NCBI RefSeq assembly: GCF_022664455.2
Contig: NZ_JAKRKC020000003.1
Coordinates: forward strand, 1,103,818 to 1,167,817
Direction: 5' to 3'
Source: Actinomadura luzonensis
GTDB lineage: Bacteria > Actinomycetota > Actinomycetes > Streptosporangiales > Streptosporangiaceae
Length of the DNA stretch: 64,000 bases
This document shows positions 25,454 to 33,637 of this stretch, one piece after another (positions within the stretch are counted from its first letter, which is position 1; every line of letters starts with the position of its first letter). Both the position numbers and the translations under genes were made by a program. A model generated the notes under the pieces. It did no database searches, was not told the DNA's origin, and saw only the letters and a program-made list of their open reading frames with translations.

Positions 25454-26431
25454 TCAGGATGGCGGGTCGTAGCGGGCGGCGAGCGCGGCGGCGCGGGTGC
25501 GGAGCGCGGCGCGCAACCACTGCGGGGCCAGGGCCTCGGCGTTCGTGCTGAGCTGCCACAGCGCCCATTCGGCGTGCCTCCGGTCCTGGAAGGTCACCTC
25601 CAGGCGCAGCCAGCCGTCCGGGTCGCCGGCCTCCTCGGCGAGTACGGCCAGCGCGGTGCCCACCAGGTCCTCCCGGCGCGCCGGGTGCACCCGGGCCAGC
25701 ACGGTGACCTGGTCGCCGCCGGCGCGGAAGCGGGTGCCGCGTTCGCGCCAGGCCCGGTCGAGGTCGACGCGGGGCGGGCGCTGCGCGGGCTCGGCGAGCG
25801 CCTCGGCGGCCAGGATGCGCGACAGCCGGTAGGTGCGGTCCGCGCCCTGCCGCGTGGCCAGCAGGTAGCCCCGCTCGCGTACGGTGACCAGGCCGACCGG
25901 GTCCACCGTGCGCCACCGCGGGGCCTCGTCGGCGGCGGCGTAGTGGATCTGGAGCCGGCGTCCGGTGAACACCGCGCGCAGCACCTCGGCCGCCACGGCG
26001 TCGGGCACCTCCTCGGCGTCCAGGCGGCGGGAGAGCAGGTCGGTCTCCGGGTCGATGAGCAGCCGCCCGGCCGCGCCGGCCGCGGTGTCGCGATAGCTCG
26101 CGGGCAGCGCGTCGACCACCTTGAGCATCGCGGAGGCGAGCGCCGAGCCGAGGCCGAACGCCTGCGCCCCGCGCCGCGACCCGGCGACCAGCAGGGCCAG
26201 GGCCTCGTCGGGGTTGAGGCCGGTCAGCTCGGTACGGAAGCCGGGCAGCAGCGCGAAGCCGCCGTGCCGGCCGCGTTCGGCGTAGACCGGGACGCCGGCC
26301 GCGGACAGCGCCTCGACGTCGCGCAGCACGGTGCGCGTGGACACCTCCAGCTCGCGGGCCAGCGCGGTCGCGGACATCCGGCCGTGCTGCCGCAGCAGGA
26401 GCACCAGCGAGACCAGCCGGTCGGCGCGCAT
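25454..26431 (-). CDS. YafY-type HTH-WYL transcriptional regulator
   Basis: 325 aa. The HTH_11 domain includes RLVSLVLLLRQHGRMSATAL and LEVSTRTVLRDVEALSAAGV. The WYL domain lies at about 140-215 (RRLQIHYAAADEAPRWRTVD, GYLLATRQ) and a WCX C-terminal domain follows. The divergent neighbour is a RidA-like protein with 102 bases between, containing a perfect 7-bp dyad. This YafY-RidA pairing is common in actinomycetes and points to control of the RidA gene. The start at 26431 is the family-typical MRADRLVSL. Confidence 0.9.
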   Translation of the reverse strand: MRADRLVSLVLLLRQHGRMSATALARELEVSTRTVLRDVEALSAAGVPVYAERGRHGGFALLPGFRTELTGLNPDEALALLVAGSRRGAQAFGLGSALASAMLKVVDALPASYRDTAAGAAGRLLIDPETDLLSRRLDAEEVPDAVAAEVLRAVFTGRRLQIHYAAADEAPRWRTVDPVGLVTVRERGYLLATRQGADRTYRLSRILAAEALAEPAQRPPRVDLDRAWRERGTRFRAGGDQVTVLARVHPARREDLVGTALAVLAEEAGDPDGWLRLEVTFQDRRHAEWALWQLSTNAEALAPQWLRAALRTRAAALAARYDPPS

Positions 26432-26451
26432 GCGAAAAACCCTATCGAATA

Positions 26452-26470
26452 CACGACAAAGGATGTCGTG
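26452..26470. promoter_or_regulatory. Dyad operator between WYL regulator and RidA gene
   Basis: CACGACA-AAGGA-TGTCGTG is a perfect inverted repeat. Flanking AAT/ATT extends it with a one-base offset. It lies 21 bases from the regulator start and 64 bases from the RidA start, suited to control both. Confidence 0.68.
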
Positions 26471-26533
26471 ATTCGTTGGCAGGCTCATCACCGCAAGCGA
26501 CAGAGATCGACATCGGACGGAGCGGAAGTGGCG

Positions 26534-26929
26534 ATGCAGCGAACGGCGGTCAACCCGTGGGCGTGGTCGGTGGGACTGGGCTACGACCAGGGGCAGCTCG
26601 TCTCCGGGCACACCCGGACCCTGTACTGCGCGGGGCAGGGCGCGATGGACAGCGACGGCAAGCCCCGGCACGCCGGTGACCTGGCGGCGCAGCTCGCGCT
26701 GAGCCTCGACAACCTGGAGGCCGTGCTGGGCGGGGCCGGCATGTCCCTCGCGAACCTGGTCCGGCTCACCGTCTGCACCACGGACGTGGACCGGCTCTTC
26801 GAGCACTACGGCGTGCTGGCGGGGCGGCTGGGCGCCGCGGGGGCGGCGCCGCCCACCACGATGCTCGGGGTGACCCGGCTGGCGCTGCCCGAGCTGATGG
26901 TCGAGCTCGAAGGGACCGCCGTGGCGTGA
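26534..26929 (+). CDS. RidA/YjgF-family protein
   Basis: 131-aa member of the RidA family of trimeric enamine/imine deaminases. It shows LYCAGQGAMDSDGKPRHAGD, LDNLEAVLGGAGMSLANLVR and the closing PELMVELEGTAVA. The conserved catalytic Arg of true RidA (R-x-C motif) is not at its usual place: the segment reads TTMLGVTRLALPELMVE, so deaminase activity is uncertain. The ATG at 26534 or an in-frame GTG at 26528 could be the start. Both are near GGAG. Probably under the divergent WYL regulator. Confidence 0.85.
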   Translation: MQRTAVNPWAWSVGLGYDQGQLVSGHTRTLYCAGQGAMDSDGKPRHAGDLAAQLALSLDNLEAVLGGAGMSLANLVRLTVCTTDVDRLFEHYGVLAGRLGAAGAAPPTTMLGVTRLALPELMVELEGTAVA

Positions 26930-26961
26930 CACCGTCCCGCCGGCCGCTTGATCTTCGGGGG

Positions 26962-26967
26962 TAGGGT
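26962..26967 (+). promoter_or_regulatory. Putative -10 box, leaderless VOC gene
   Basis: TAGGGT ends 7 bases before the GTG start at 26975. The same hexamer at the same distance precedes the GTG starts at 38904 and 43585. No convincing -35 hexamer is visible here. Confidence 0.4.
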
Positions 26968-26974
26968 GGGCGGC

Positions 26975-27712
26975 GTGGGACTGCGACTTGTTCAGGTGAA
27001 CTTCAAGGCTCGGGACGACGCGGCGCTCGGCCGCTTCTGGGCGGAGGCGCTCGGCTGGGGTCTGGCCAGCGAGGGGCCCGGCGTGACCAACGTCGAACCC
27101 CTGGACTTCACCTGGCCGGACCCCACCGCCGTCTGCATCGACGTCGTCACCGTCCCGGATCCCGAGACGGTCCGGTACCGCGTGCACCTCGACCTCGCCA
27201 CCACCTCGGAGGCGCATCAGGCGGAGCTGGTCGCGCGGCTGACGGAGCTCGGCGCCAAGCCCGCCGACGTGGGCCAGGGCGACGTGCCGTGGACGGTCAT
27301 GGCCGACCCGGAGGGCAACGTGTTCTGCGTGCTGGAGCCCCGGGAGATCTACCGGGACACCGGTCCGGTCGCCGTCGTGGTGGTCGACTGCGCCGACCCC
27401 CGGGCCATGGCGCGGTTCTGGGGCGAGGCGACGGGCTGGGCCACGCACGAGGCGGACGACGACCTCGCGCGGCTGCGGGCGCCCGAAGGCGTCGGGCCGT
27501 ACCTCGAGTTCGTGCGCGCCGCCGGCCCGCCCGCCGTGTGGACGCGCGTCCACCTGGACCTGCTCCCCGACCCCGTCGAGAACCAGGCGGAGGAGGTGGC
27601 CCGGCTACGGGGGCTCGGCGCGGTGCCGGGTGACGTCGGCCAGGGCGACGTGCCGTGGAAGGTCATGGTCGATCCGGAGGGCAACGACTTCTGCGTCCTC
27701 GGCCGGGCCTGA
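26975..27712 (+). CDS. Tandem VOC-fold protein
   Basis: 245 aa, two consecutive glyoxalase-like modules of the Glyoxalase_6 type. Module 1 is residues 1-120 (LVQVNFKARDDAALGRFWAE, ending VMADPEGNVFCVLEP) and module 2 is 125-245 (VVVDCADPRAMARFWGEATG, ending VMVDPEGNDFCVLGRA). The two modules share the phrase GDVGQGDVPW, showing internal duplication. It is possibly a bleomycin-resistance-type binder or dioxygenase-like protein with unknown ligand. The GTG start at 26975 follows TAGGGT by 7 bases, suggesting a leaderless transcript. Confidence 0.85.
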   Translation: MGLRLVQVNFKARDDAALGRFWAEALGWGLASEGPGVTNVEPLDFTWPDPTAVCIDVVTVPDPETVRYRVHLDLATTSEAHQAELVARLTELGAKPADVGQGDVPWTVMADPEGNVFCVLEPREIYRDTGPVAVVVVDCADPRAMARFWGEATGWATHEADDDLARLRAPEGVGPYLEFVRAAGPPAVWTRVHLDLLPDPVENQAEEVARLRGLGAVPGDVGQGDVPWKVMVDPEGNDFCVLGRA

Positions 27713-27729
27713 CCAGGGGCGGTGCGCGG

Positions 27730-28194
27730 TCAGGCGGTCTCGTCGAGCTGGGCGGCCAGTCGTTCCAGGCCGCCCTTGATGAGCTGCCCGTAGTCGTCGT
27801 CGCCGAGCGCGCCGATGCCGTCGCGGGCCTGCCGGAGGTGTTCGCGGGCGCGGTCGAGGTCGCCCAGCTTGCGGTAGCAGTCGGCCAGGTTGAGGTGCAG
27901 CGATGGGTACAGGCCGGCCACCGAGAGCGGCACCCCGGCCTCGGCCACCCGCTCGTCGGTGACCCGCTCGACGGCGGCGAGCGCCCGCAGGTCCCACATC
28001 AGCTCCTGGCCGACGTCGTCCTGGACGTCGGCCATCGAGTGGGCGAGCACGCAGACGTGCAGCGGGTCGCCCTGCTCGCCGCCGATGTCATCCCAGATCT
28101 GGGCGAACAGGTCGCGGGCGGCGTCGCGCCGGCCTTGGTGGTGGTGTAACTCCACGCCCTGGCCGATCCTGGCCATCGTCGGGTCGGCGGTCAT
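27730..28194 (-). CDS. TPR-like small protein
   Basis: 154-aa all-helical protein. Two or three tetratricopeptide-like hairpins are visible, the clearest being SLHLNLADCYRKLGDLDRAR with EHLRQARDGIGALGDDDYGQ. A first half, RIGQGVELHHHQGRRDAARD, follows the same pattern. It should be a cytosolic protein-protein interaction module. Partner unknown. It converges on the tandem VOC gene (17 bases between stops) and is divergent from the VOC-YCII-sigma operon. Confidence 0.7.
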   Translation of the reverse strand: MTADPTMARIGQGVELHHHQGRRDAARDLFAQIWDDIGGEQGDPLHVCVLAHSMADVQDDVGQELMWDLRALAAVERVTDERVAEAGVPLSVAGLYPSLHLNLADCYRKLGDLDRAREHLRQARDGIGALGDDDYGQLIKGGLERLAAQLDETA

Positions 28195-28294
28195 CGGCGG
28201 CTCCTTCGTCGTACCGGCATGATCGCGATGAGCGTATCCCGGCCGGCGCGGGGTGCTGTCGAATCGGGGGGTGCGCCGATCGTCAGGTAGGTGA

Positions 28295-28321
28295 GGGCCC
28301 GGACGGGAGACGTCCGGGCCC
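28295..28321. promoter_or_regulatory. Perfect GC-rich hairpin before the VOC-YCII-sigma operon
   Basis: GGGCCCGGACG and CGTCCGGGCCC form a perfect 11-bp stem around GGAGA, ending 31 bases before the VOC start codon. There is no T-tract on either side. It could be a leader structure, an attenuator or a roadblock between the divergent units. Confidence 0.5.
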
Positions 28322-28352
28322 GACCTCGTTCACCCGGCTCCTGGAGGACGCC

Positions 28353-28751
28353 ATGCATCCCCGGCTCAACACCATCGACCTCGTCGTCGCCGACCTGAAG
28401 ACGTCCATCGCCTTCTACGCCCTGCTCGGCCTGGACTTCACGATCGACGCGCACTCCCCCGAGCACGCCGGCTGCGACCTGCCGAACGGGCTGCACGTCA
28501 TGCTGGACACCGAGGGCTTCCGCACGCCGTTCCTGCCGGGCTGGACGGCGCCGGCGGGCGGCCCGCGGGCCCTGCTGTGCTTCGAGTTCGACGACCCGGC
28601 GCAGGTGGACGCCGCGTACGCCGAGCTGACCGGGGCCGGGCACCGGGGGCTCGCGGAGCCGTTCGACGCGTTCTGGGGTATGCGGTACGCGACGGTGGCC
28701 GACCCGGACGGCAACGGCGTGGACCTGTACGCCGCCCTGCCCGCCCGCTGA
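28353..28751 (+). CDS. VOC-fold protein
   Basis: 132-aa glyoxalase/bleomycin-resistance-fold protein: an N-terminal TIDLVVADLKTSIAFYALLG, a central ALLCFEFDDPAQVDAAYAEL, and a C-terminal VADPDGNGVDLYAALPAR. Metal ligands are not clear. CTGGAGGA precedes the ATG. The YCII gene starts 19 bases after its stop, so it is the first cistron of a VOC-YCII-ECF42 operon, a set commonly linked to small-molecule or oxidative stress. Confidence 0.87.
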   Translation: MHPRLNTIDLVVADLKTSIAFYALLGLDFTIDAHSPEHAGCDLPNGLHVMLDTEGFRTPFLPGWTAPAGGPRALLCFEFDDPAQVDAAYAELTGAGHRGLAEPFDAFWGMRYATVADPDGNGVDLYAALPAR

Positions 28752-28770
28752 CGTCTGCGAGGAGGACGAC

Positions 28771-29109
28771 GTGAAGTACGTGCTGATGTTCGTCGAGACC
28801 GAGGAGTTCGCCCGGAGCCTGGAGGCCATGGGCGAGCTGGAGCGGGAGGCGGCCTACGCGGCCGTCATGCGGTGGTTCGACGAGCACGCCGACCGGATCA
28901 CCCACCACACCCACCTGGCTCCTGTGCACACCGCCACCACGGTGCGCCTCGGGCCGGGCGAGCCCGTCGTCACCGACGGGCCGTTCGTCGAGGGCAAGGA
29001 GGTGGTCAGCGGGTTCGCCGAGGTCGAGGTGGCCGACCTGGACGAGGCGCTGAAGCTGGCCCGCTCGTGGCCGGCCTGCCCGGTCGTGGAGATCCGCCCG
29101 GTCGCATGA
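28771..29109 (+). CDS. YCII-related (DGPF-domain) protein
   Basis: 112-aa dimeric ferredoxin-like protein of the YCII family. It opens MKYVLMFVETEEF and carries the diagnostic block PVVTDGPFVEGKEVVSGFAE. Proteins of this group are the constant partners of ECF42 sigma factors, and their biochemical role remains unclear. GAGGAGGA precedes the GTG start. The last codons overlap the sigma gene start as ATGA, so translation is coupled. Confidence 0.9.
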   Translation: MKYVLMFVETEEFARSLEAMGELEREAAYAAVMRWFDEHADRITHHTHLAPVHTATTVRLGPGEPVVTDGPFVEGKEVVSGFAEVEVADLDEALKLARSWPACPVVEIRPVA

Positions 29110-30308
29110 GGACGCCGGTGCCGGAAGAGGTGCTGGTCCGCGTGGTGCGCGAGCACGCGGGCCGGCTGGCGGCGTCCCTGGTGTCGCTGCTGGGCGACTT
29201 CTCCGCCGCCGAGGACCTGGTGCAGGACGCGGTGGAGACCGCGTTGCGGCGCTGGCCGGCGGAGGGCGTGCCGGAGCGGCCGGACGCGTGGCTGTTCACC
29301 GTGGCCCGCCGGCGCGGCCTGGACGTGCTGCGCCGCGAGTCCACCTACCGGGCCAAGCTGGCGCGGCTCGCCTGGCCGGCGCCCGCCGCGTCCGACGACC
29401 GGCTGCGGCTGATCTTCACCTGCTGCCATCCGGCGTTGTCCAGGGCCGCGCAGATCGCGCTCACGCTGCGGGTGGTGTGCGGGCTGTCCACCGCGCAGAT
29501 CGCGGCCGCGTTCCTCGTGCCCGAGGCGACGGTGGCGCAGCGGATCACCCGCGCCAAGCGGAAGGTCGCCGAGGCCGGGATCCCGTACCGCATCCCGCCG
29601 CAGGACGAGCTGCCGGGCCGCGTCAACGAGGTGCTGGCGGTCATCTACCTGCTGTTCAACGAGGGCTACCTGTCGAGCACCGGCGAGCGGGCCGAGGCCC
29701 GGGACCTGGTGGACGACGCGGAGTGGCTGGCCGCGCTGCTGGTCAACCTGCTGCCCAAGGAGCCGGAGGCGGCCGGGCTGCTGGCGCTGATCCGGCTGCA
29801 CCGGGCCCGCGGCGCGGCCCGCTTCGACGAGCGCGGCCGGCTGGTGCTGCTGGCCGACCAGGACCGCGGCCTGTGGGACCGGCGGGCCATCGCCGAGGCC
29901 ACGGCGCTGCTGACGCGGGCCGCCCGCGCCCATCGCCGGCCGGGGCCGTACCAGGTGCAGGCCGCCATCGTGGCCTGTCACGCCGAGGCCGCGGCCTTCG
30001 CCGACACCGACTGGGCGCAGATCCTGGTGCTGTACGACCTGCTGCTGCGCCTGGCTCCCTCACCGGTCACGCGGGTGCACAGGGCCGTCGCGGTGCGGCA
30101 CGTCAAGGGGCCCGAGGCGGCCCTGGCCGAGCTGGCGGAGCTCGGCGACGAGCTGGAGCGCTATCCGCTCCTGCACGCCACCCGCGCCGAGCTGCTGCGT
30201 GAGCTGGGCCGCCGCGAGGAGGCCCGCCGCGCCGACGAGCGGGCGCTGGAGCTGACCGCGAACCCGGCCCAGCAGGCGCTGCTGGAGCGGCGCCTCGGCT
30301 GGGACTGA
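29106..30308 (+). CDS. ECF42-type RNA polymerase sigma factor with TPR-like C-terminus
   Basis: 400 aa. Sigma region 2 is at about residues 10-75 (FSAAEDLVQDAVETALRRWP, PDAWLFTVARRRGLDVLRRE). Region 4 is at about 115-165 (LTLRVVCGLSTAQIAAAFLV, then EATVAQRITRAKRK). A C-terminal extension of about 200 residues with TPR-like helices includes EVLAVIYLLFNEGYLSS and YPLLHATRAELLRELGRREE. This extension and the adjacent YCII gene define ECF42. These sigma factors lack a classic anti-sigma gene and the extension is thought to regulate activity. Start ATG overlaps the YCII stop. Confidence 0.93.
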   Translation: MRTPVPEEVLVRVVREHAGRLAASLVSLLGDFSAAEDLVQDAVETALRRWPAEGVPERPDAWLFTVARRRGLDVLRRESTYRAKLARLAWPAPAASDDRLRLIFTCCHPALSRAAQIALTLRVVCGLSTAQIAAAFLVPEATVAQRITRAKRKVAEAGIPYRIPPQDELPGRVNEVLAVIYLLFNEGYLSSTGERAEARDLVDDAEWLAALLVNLLPKEPEAAGLLALIRLHRARGAARFDERGRLVLLADQDRGLWDRRAIAEATALLTRAARAHRRPGPYQVQAAIVACHAEAAAFADTDWAQILVLYDLLLRLAPSPVTRVHRAVAVRHVKGPEAALAELAELGDELERYPLLHATRAELLRELGRREEARRADERALELTANPAQQALLERRLGWD

Positions 30309-30311
30309 CCC

Positions 30312-32927
30312 TCACCCGCGCGACGAGGTCAGGTAATCCTGCAGCTCCCGGTGCCTGAACTGGTACGTCGCGCCGCTGACGCGCAGCAGCCGGGCCTCGC
30401 ACGCCCAGTCGAGGAAGGCCCAGAGCCGCAGCGGGAGCAGGCCGCGCGTGGCCGCGACGACCAGGCCGATCATCGTACGGGTCCAGGCGAGCGCGCCGAA
30501 GGCCAGGCCGAACGTGACGCCGCCGACGAGCGCGCACGCCAGCGACTCCACGACGTCCTGGCGCATCACGAACACCAGGAAGGCGGCCACGCCGCCGGTG
30601 AGCCCGAAGGCCACCCCGGTCGCCGGGTTGCGGTGCAGCGCCTCACGCGGATGGGCCAGCTCGGTCTCCATGCTCCACCCGCCGGCGGCGATCTTGAAGA
30701 CCACGCCGAGCGCGAACGCCAGCACGAACGCGCCGCTCACGCCCACGGCCAGCGGCACCGGGCCGGCGTCCGCCAGCCGCAGCGGCGCGAGCCCGGTCAG
30801 CGCCCCGCACAGCCCGAAGCCGGTCAGCGTGACGGGCTCGGCCCTGATCGCCTCGGACACCGTCATCCGCTCGGCCCCGTCCCGGCCGGCGGCGGTCAGC
30901 CCGATGACCGCGCCGAGCGCCATCCCGCCGGTCCCTCCCGCGGCGACGGCGAAGGCCGGCCCGAAGATCTCCTCCCCGGTCAGCGCCAGCCCGGCCAGGC
31001 CGCCGAGCACCCCGACGGGCACGCCCGCCAGGGCCCCGAGCAGCGCGCCCGCCAGGCGCCGCCGCCGGGGGACGTTGCTCCGCCCGCCCGCCGCGGCCGG
31101 CCACGGCGACCACGACAGGCCGGTCACGATGCCCACCCAGGACGTCATGAGCGCCAGATGAAGCAGCCGCTCCGTCCCCGGCCCCGCGCCCGGCCCGCCG
31201 AGCACGTCCATCGTGGACCCCCTCCAGAAGGCCAGCATGGCGACGACCGCGAGGACGGCGGAGCACAGGCAGTGCAGCACCCGGACCAGCCGCCAGCCGC
31301 CGATCGGCCACAGCAGGTGCGGGACGAGGTCGATCCCGGTCAGGCCGGGCGGCGGCCGGTCCGCCCCGGCGGTCCTCGCGGCCTGCCACTGCAGGTGGGC
31401 GGCCAGGCGCACGAGCCACGCCCGCACCTGGTCCGGCTGGTACGGCGTGCCCGGCGCGGCCCGGGGCGTGAGCCGGGTGGCGGCGGGGACGTACGCCTCC
31501 AGCAGCCGCCGGGCGATCCGCGCGGCCCCCGCGCGCGGGTCGTCGCGCGGGTCGGCGCGCAGCAGGTCGTGCGGGTCCGCGCCGGACTCCACGGCGGTGA
31601 CGGTCAGCAGCAGCCGCCACGGCGTGGCGAGGGCGGCGTGCACGATCCCGCCCGACGGCCCGCGCAGCGCCTCCTGGACGCCGTCGCTGTGCGGCGCGCA
31701 CGGGTGGCCGTCCGGCCAGCGGGCCCGCAGGTAGCCGGCGATCTGCCCGGCGGCCAGGTCGCGCAGCCGGACGGTGGTGGCGCCGGCCAGCGCGGCGCCG
31801 GCCGCGCGCAGCTCGGCGTGCCGGTCGGCGCGGCAGGTCACCACCACCGCTCCGGGACGCCGTCCCGACAGGTCGCTGTAGCGGTTCAGCTCGGCCAGCA
31901 GCGCGATCGCGCGGCGCGGAGGGCCTTGCGACGGCTCGGGGTCCAGCTCGTCCAGGCCGTCCACGACCGGCAGCACGCGGCGGTCCCGCACCAGCCGCAG
32001 GGCGTCGTCGGGCGCGAGCCCGAACTCGTGCGCGAGCTGCTCGGCCAGCCACGGCTCGAACGGCCGGCCCAGGGTCCAGCGGGCCGCGTTCAGCCGGACC
32101 GGCACCGCCGCCGGGTGGCCCGGGGGCGGGGCCGGAGTCAGCCAGGGCTCCAGCAGTTGCAGCACCAGCTCGATGGCGAGCACCGTCTTGCCCGCGCCGG
32201 ACCCGCCGGCCACCATCAGGCGCCGGGGGCGCAGGGCGGTGAAGAAGCGGCCGATCGTGTGGACGTCGTGCGGGTCGTCGCCGCCTGGCCGGTCGCGGGG
32301 GCCGTGCTCGCCGTCGGGGGCGTGCCCGCCGTCGGGGGCGTGCTCGCCGTCCGGGCCGGAGGCGAAGGAGACGGAGGCGAAGGAGACGGGCGCGAAGGAG
32401 ACGGGCGCGAGGTCGTAGCCGCCGAGCAGCCCCTTGCGGGCCCGGTCCTCCTCGCGGGCCACGCGCCGCACGAGCAGCTCGACCACCGGGTCGAAGGGCG
32501 CCAGGACGGGCTGCTCCCCGGGGCCGGACGCCCCGGGGTCGGGGGGTGGGGGGTCGGGCGGGGCGGGGCCGGAAGGGGCGGGGTCGGGGGTGGCGAGGGC
32601 CGCGCGGGCGGCGCGCCACCGTTCGAGCTCGCCGGGGATCAGCTCCGGCGGGTGCTCGCAGGAGCGCAGGCAGGCGGTGACGAAGGCGCGCACGAACTCC
32701 CACCGCGGCAGCCGGTCGCGCTGCCGTAACACGTGCGAGGTCGTGCTCTTCGGCAGCGCGTCCACCAGGGACCCGTCCGCGGCCGCCGTCTGCCCGCCGA
32801 GCGAGCGCAGCCGGCTCAGCGACGGCTCGCCCGCCCACCGCCGCAGCAGGGCCAGCGACCCGACGAACTCGGGGACGCTGCCGGCCCGCGCCGGGTCGGG
32901 CGGCCCTGGACGCCGGCCGTCGGTCAT
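30312..32927 (-). CDS. HTH-NACHT NTPase with C-terminal membrane domain
   Basis: 871-aa STAND protein. Residues about 18-90 form a short XRE-like helical domain (SLVDALPKSTTSHVLRQRDR). Residues 115-215 are a Pro- and repeat-rich linker. The NACHT ATPase has Walker A GGSGAGKT (241-248) and Walker B VLPVVDGLDELD (318-329), then a sensor-like VVVTCRADRHAEL. From about 550 to 820 there are eight or more hydrophobic segments, so the output part is an integral membrane domain, possibly a pore or scaffold. The tail YQFRHRELQDYLTS is typical of NACHT proteins. The ATG at 32927 overlaps the upstream stop as ATGA, so it is the third cistron of a coupled operon. Target unknown. Confidence 0.85.
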   Translation of the reverse strand: MTDGRRPGPPDPARAGSVPEFVGSLALLRRWAGEPSLSRLRSLGGQTAAADGSLVDALPKSTTSHVLRQRDRLPRWEFVRAFVTACLRSCEHPPELIPGELERWRAARAALATPDPAPSGPAPPDPPPPDPGASGPGEQPVLAPFDPVVELLVRRVAREEDRARKGLLGGYDLAPVSFAPVSFASVSFASGPDGEHAPDGGHAPDGEHGPRDRPGGDDPHDVHTIGRFFTALRPRRLMVAGGSGAGKTVLAIELVLQLLEPWLTPAPPPGHPAAVPVRLNAARWTLGRPFEPWLAEQLAHEFGLAPDDALRLVRDRRVLPVVDGLDELDPEPSQGPPRRAIALLAELNRYSDLSGRRPGAVVVTCRADRHAELRAAGAALAGATTVRLRDLAAGQIAGYLRARWPDGHPCAPHSDGVQEALRGPSGGIVHAALATPWRLLLTVTAVESGADPHDLLRADPRDDPRAGAARIARRLLEAYVPAATRLTPRAAPGTPYQPDQVRAWLVRLAAHLQWQAARTAGADRPPPGLTGIDLVPHLLWPIGGWRLVRVLHCLCSAVLAVVAMLAFWRGSTMDVLGGPGAGPGTERLLHLALMTSWVGIVTGLSWSPWPAAAGGRSNVPRRRRLAGALLGALAGVPVGVLGGLAGLALTGEEIFGPAFAVAAGGTGGMALGAVIGLTAAGRDGAERMTVSEAIRAEPVTLTGFGLCGALTGLAPLRLADAGPVPLAVGVSGAFVLAFALGVVFKIAAGGWSMETELAHPREALHRNPATGVAFGLTGGVAAFLVFVMRQDVVESLACALVGGVTFGLAFGALAWTRTMIGLVVAATRGLLPLRLWAFLDWACEARLLRVSGATYQFRHRELQDYLTSSRG
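32303..32405. repeat. Tandem repeats in the NACHT gene linker
   Basis: Three 18-bp units (32303-32356, consensus CGTGCTCGCCGTCGGGGG) encode the DGEHAP/DGGHAP/DGEHGP run. Three 15-bp units (32361-32405, consensus GGCGAAGGAGACGGR) encode a (VSFAx)3 run. Both lie in the linker before the NACHT domain and keep the frame. Unit-number variation would change linker length only. Confidence 0.8.
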
Positions 32928-33637
32928 TCCCCCGACCTCACCAGCGCCCAGGTGAACCTGGCCCGCCCGCGCCGGGGCCACCCGCTCCATGTCCAGCCGC
33001 TCCATGTCCAGCCGCTCCGTGTCCACACGCCCTCCAGCGTCTGCACGTGCCGCGCCTCCATCAGGAAGTTGCGCGCCTCGTCGGCCTCCACCAGCTCCCG
33101 CCCGACCGCGATCGGCACGAACCCGTGCCGGGGGATGTAGACCCAGCGGCCGCGGTCCCAGTCGTAGGGGTCGAACCAGCGGTGCCGGACCGTCCCGGAC
33201 ATCCGCACCCGCGACCCGTCCCTGGTCAGGACGAAGGAGCCGTGCGAGCGCAGCAGGCTCATCCGGCTCACGTAGAACAGCTCGGTGCCGATGAAGGCGT
33301 TGATCCTGGCGTCCCAGTGGTCGCTGAGCCAGGCCGAGTCGTGGTCGGCCAGCAGCCGGGCCCGCCCGGCGAGCTGGCGTTCGAAGCGGCGCTGGTTCCT
33401 GCGCTCGGCCTTCTTGATCACCTTGAACGAGCGCAGCCAGCGCAGCGACATGGTCCTGGACGCGCCCACGCCGTCCATGAAGTGCGCCAGGAAGTCGGAG
33501 GCGATCGGGTGGTGGTCGCGGCCGCGGTCGATGATGGACCGGAACAGGCCGACCAGCTCCGGGACGGGCTTACCCGTCCTGCGGCGTAGCCCTCGCAGGA
33601 ACATGCCGGTTTTCTCCGCGGTGCGATCGAAGGTCAC
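32924..33637 (-). CDS. Orphan protein between two STAND NTPase genes
   Basis: 237 aa, family not recognised. The N-terminal half is helical and basic (GMFLRGLRRRTGKPVPELVG, then SFKVIKKAERRNQRRFERQL). The second half looks like a compact beta domain (LTRDGSRVRMSGTVRHRWFD, PYDWDRGRWVYIPRHGFVPI) with an aromatic Asp-Tyr-Asp-Trp patch. It ends in WTRSG/WTWSG repeats. No signal peptide or TM helix is seen. The start is taken at GTG 33637, overlapping the WD40 gene stop as GTGA, and its own stop overlaps the next ATG. Position between two NTPases suggests an effector or adaptor. That is inference. Confidence 0.7.
   Translation of the reverse strand: MTFDRTAEKTGMFLRGLRRRTGKPVPELVGLFRSIIDRGRDHHPIASDFLAHFMDGVGASRTMSLRWLRSFKVIKKAERRNQRRFERQLAGRARLLADHDSAWLSDHWDARINAFIGTELFYVSRMSLLRSHGSFVLTRDGSRVRMSGTVRHRWFDPYDWDRGRWVYIPRHGFVPIAVGRELVEADEARNFLMEARHVQTLEGVWTRSGWTWSGWTWSGWPRRGRARFTWALVRSGE
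32982..33026. repeat. Three 15-bp tandem repeats at an operon junction
   Basis: The unit CCGCTCCATGTCCAG occurs at 32982-32996 and 32997-33011, with a two-mismatch copy at 33012-33026. On the coding strand it encodes repeated W-T-W-S-G near the C-terminus of the 237-aa orphan. It is in frame, so copy-number change lengthens the tail by five residues. Confidence 0.85.
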
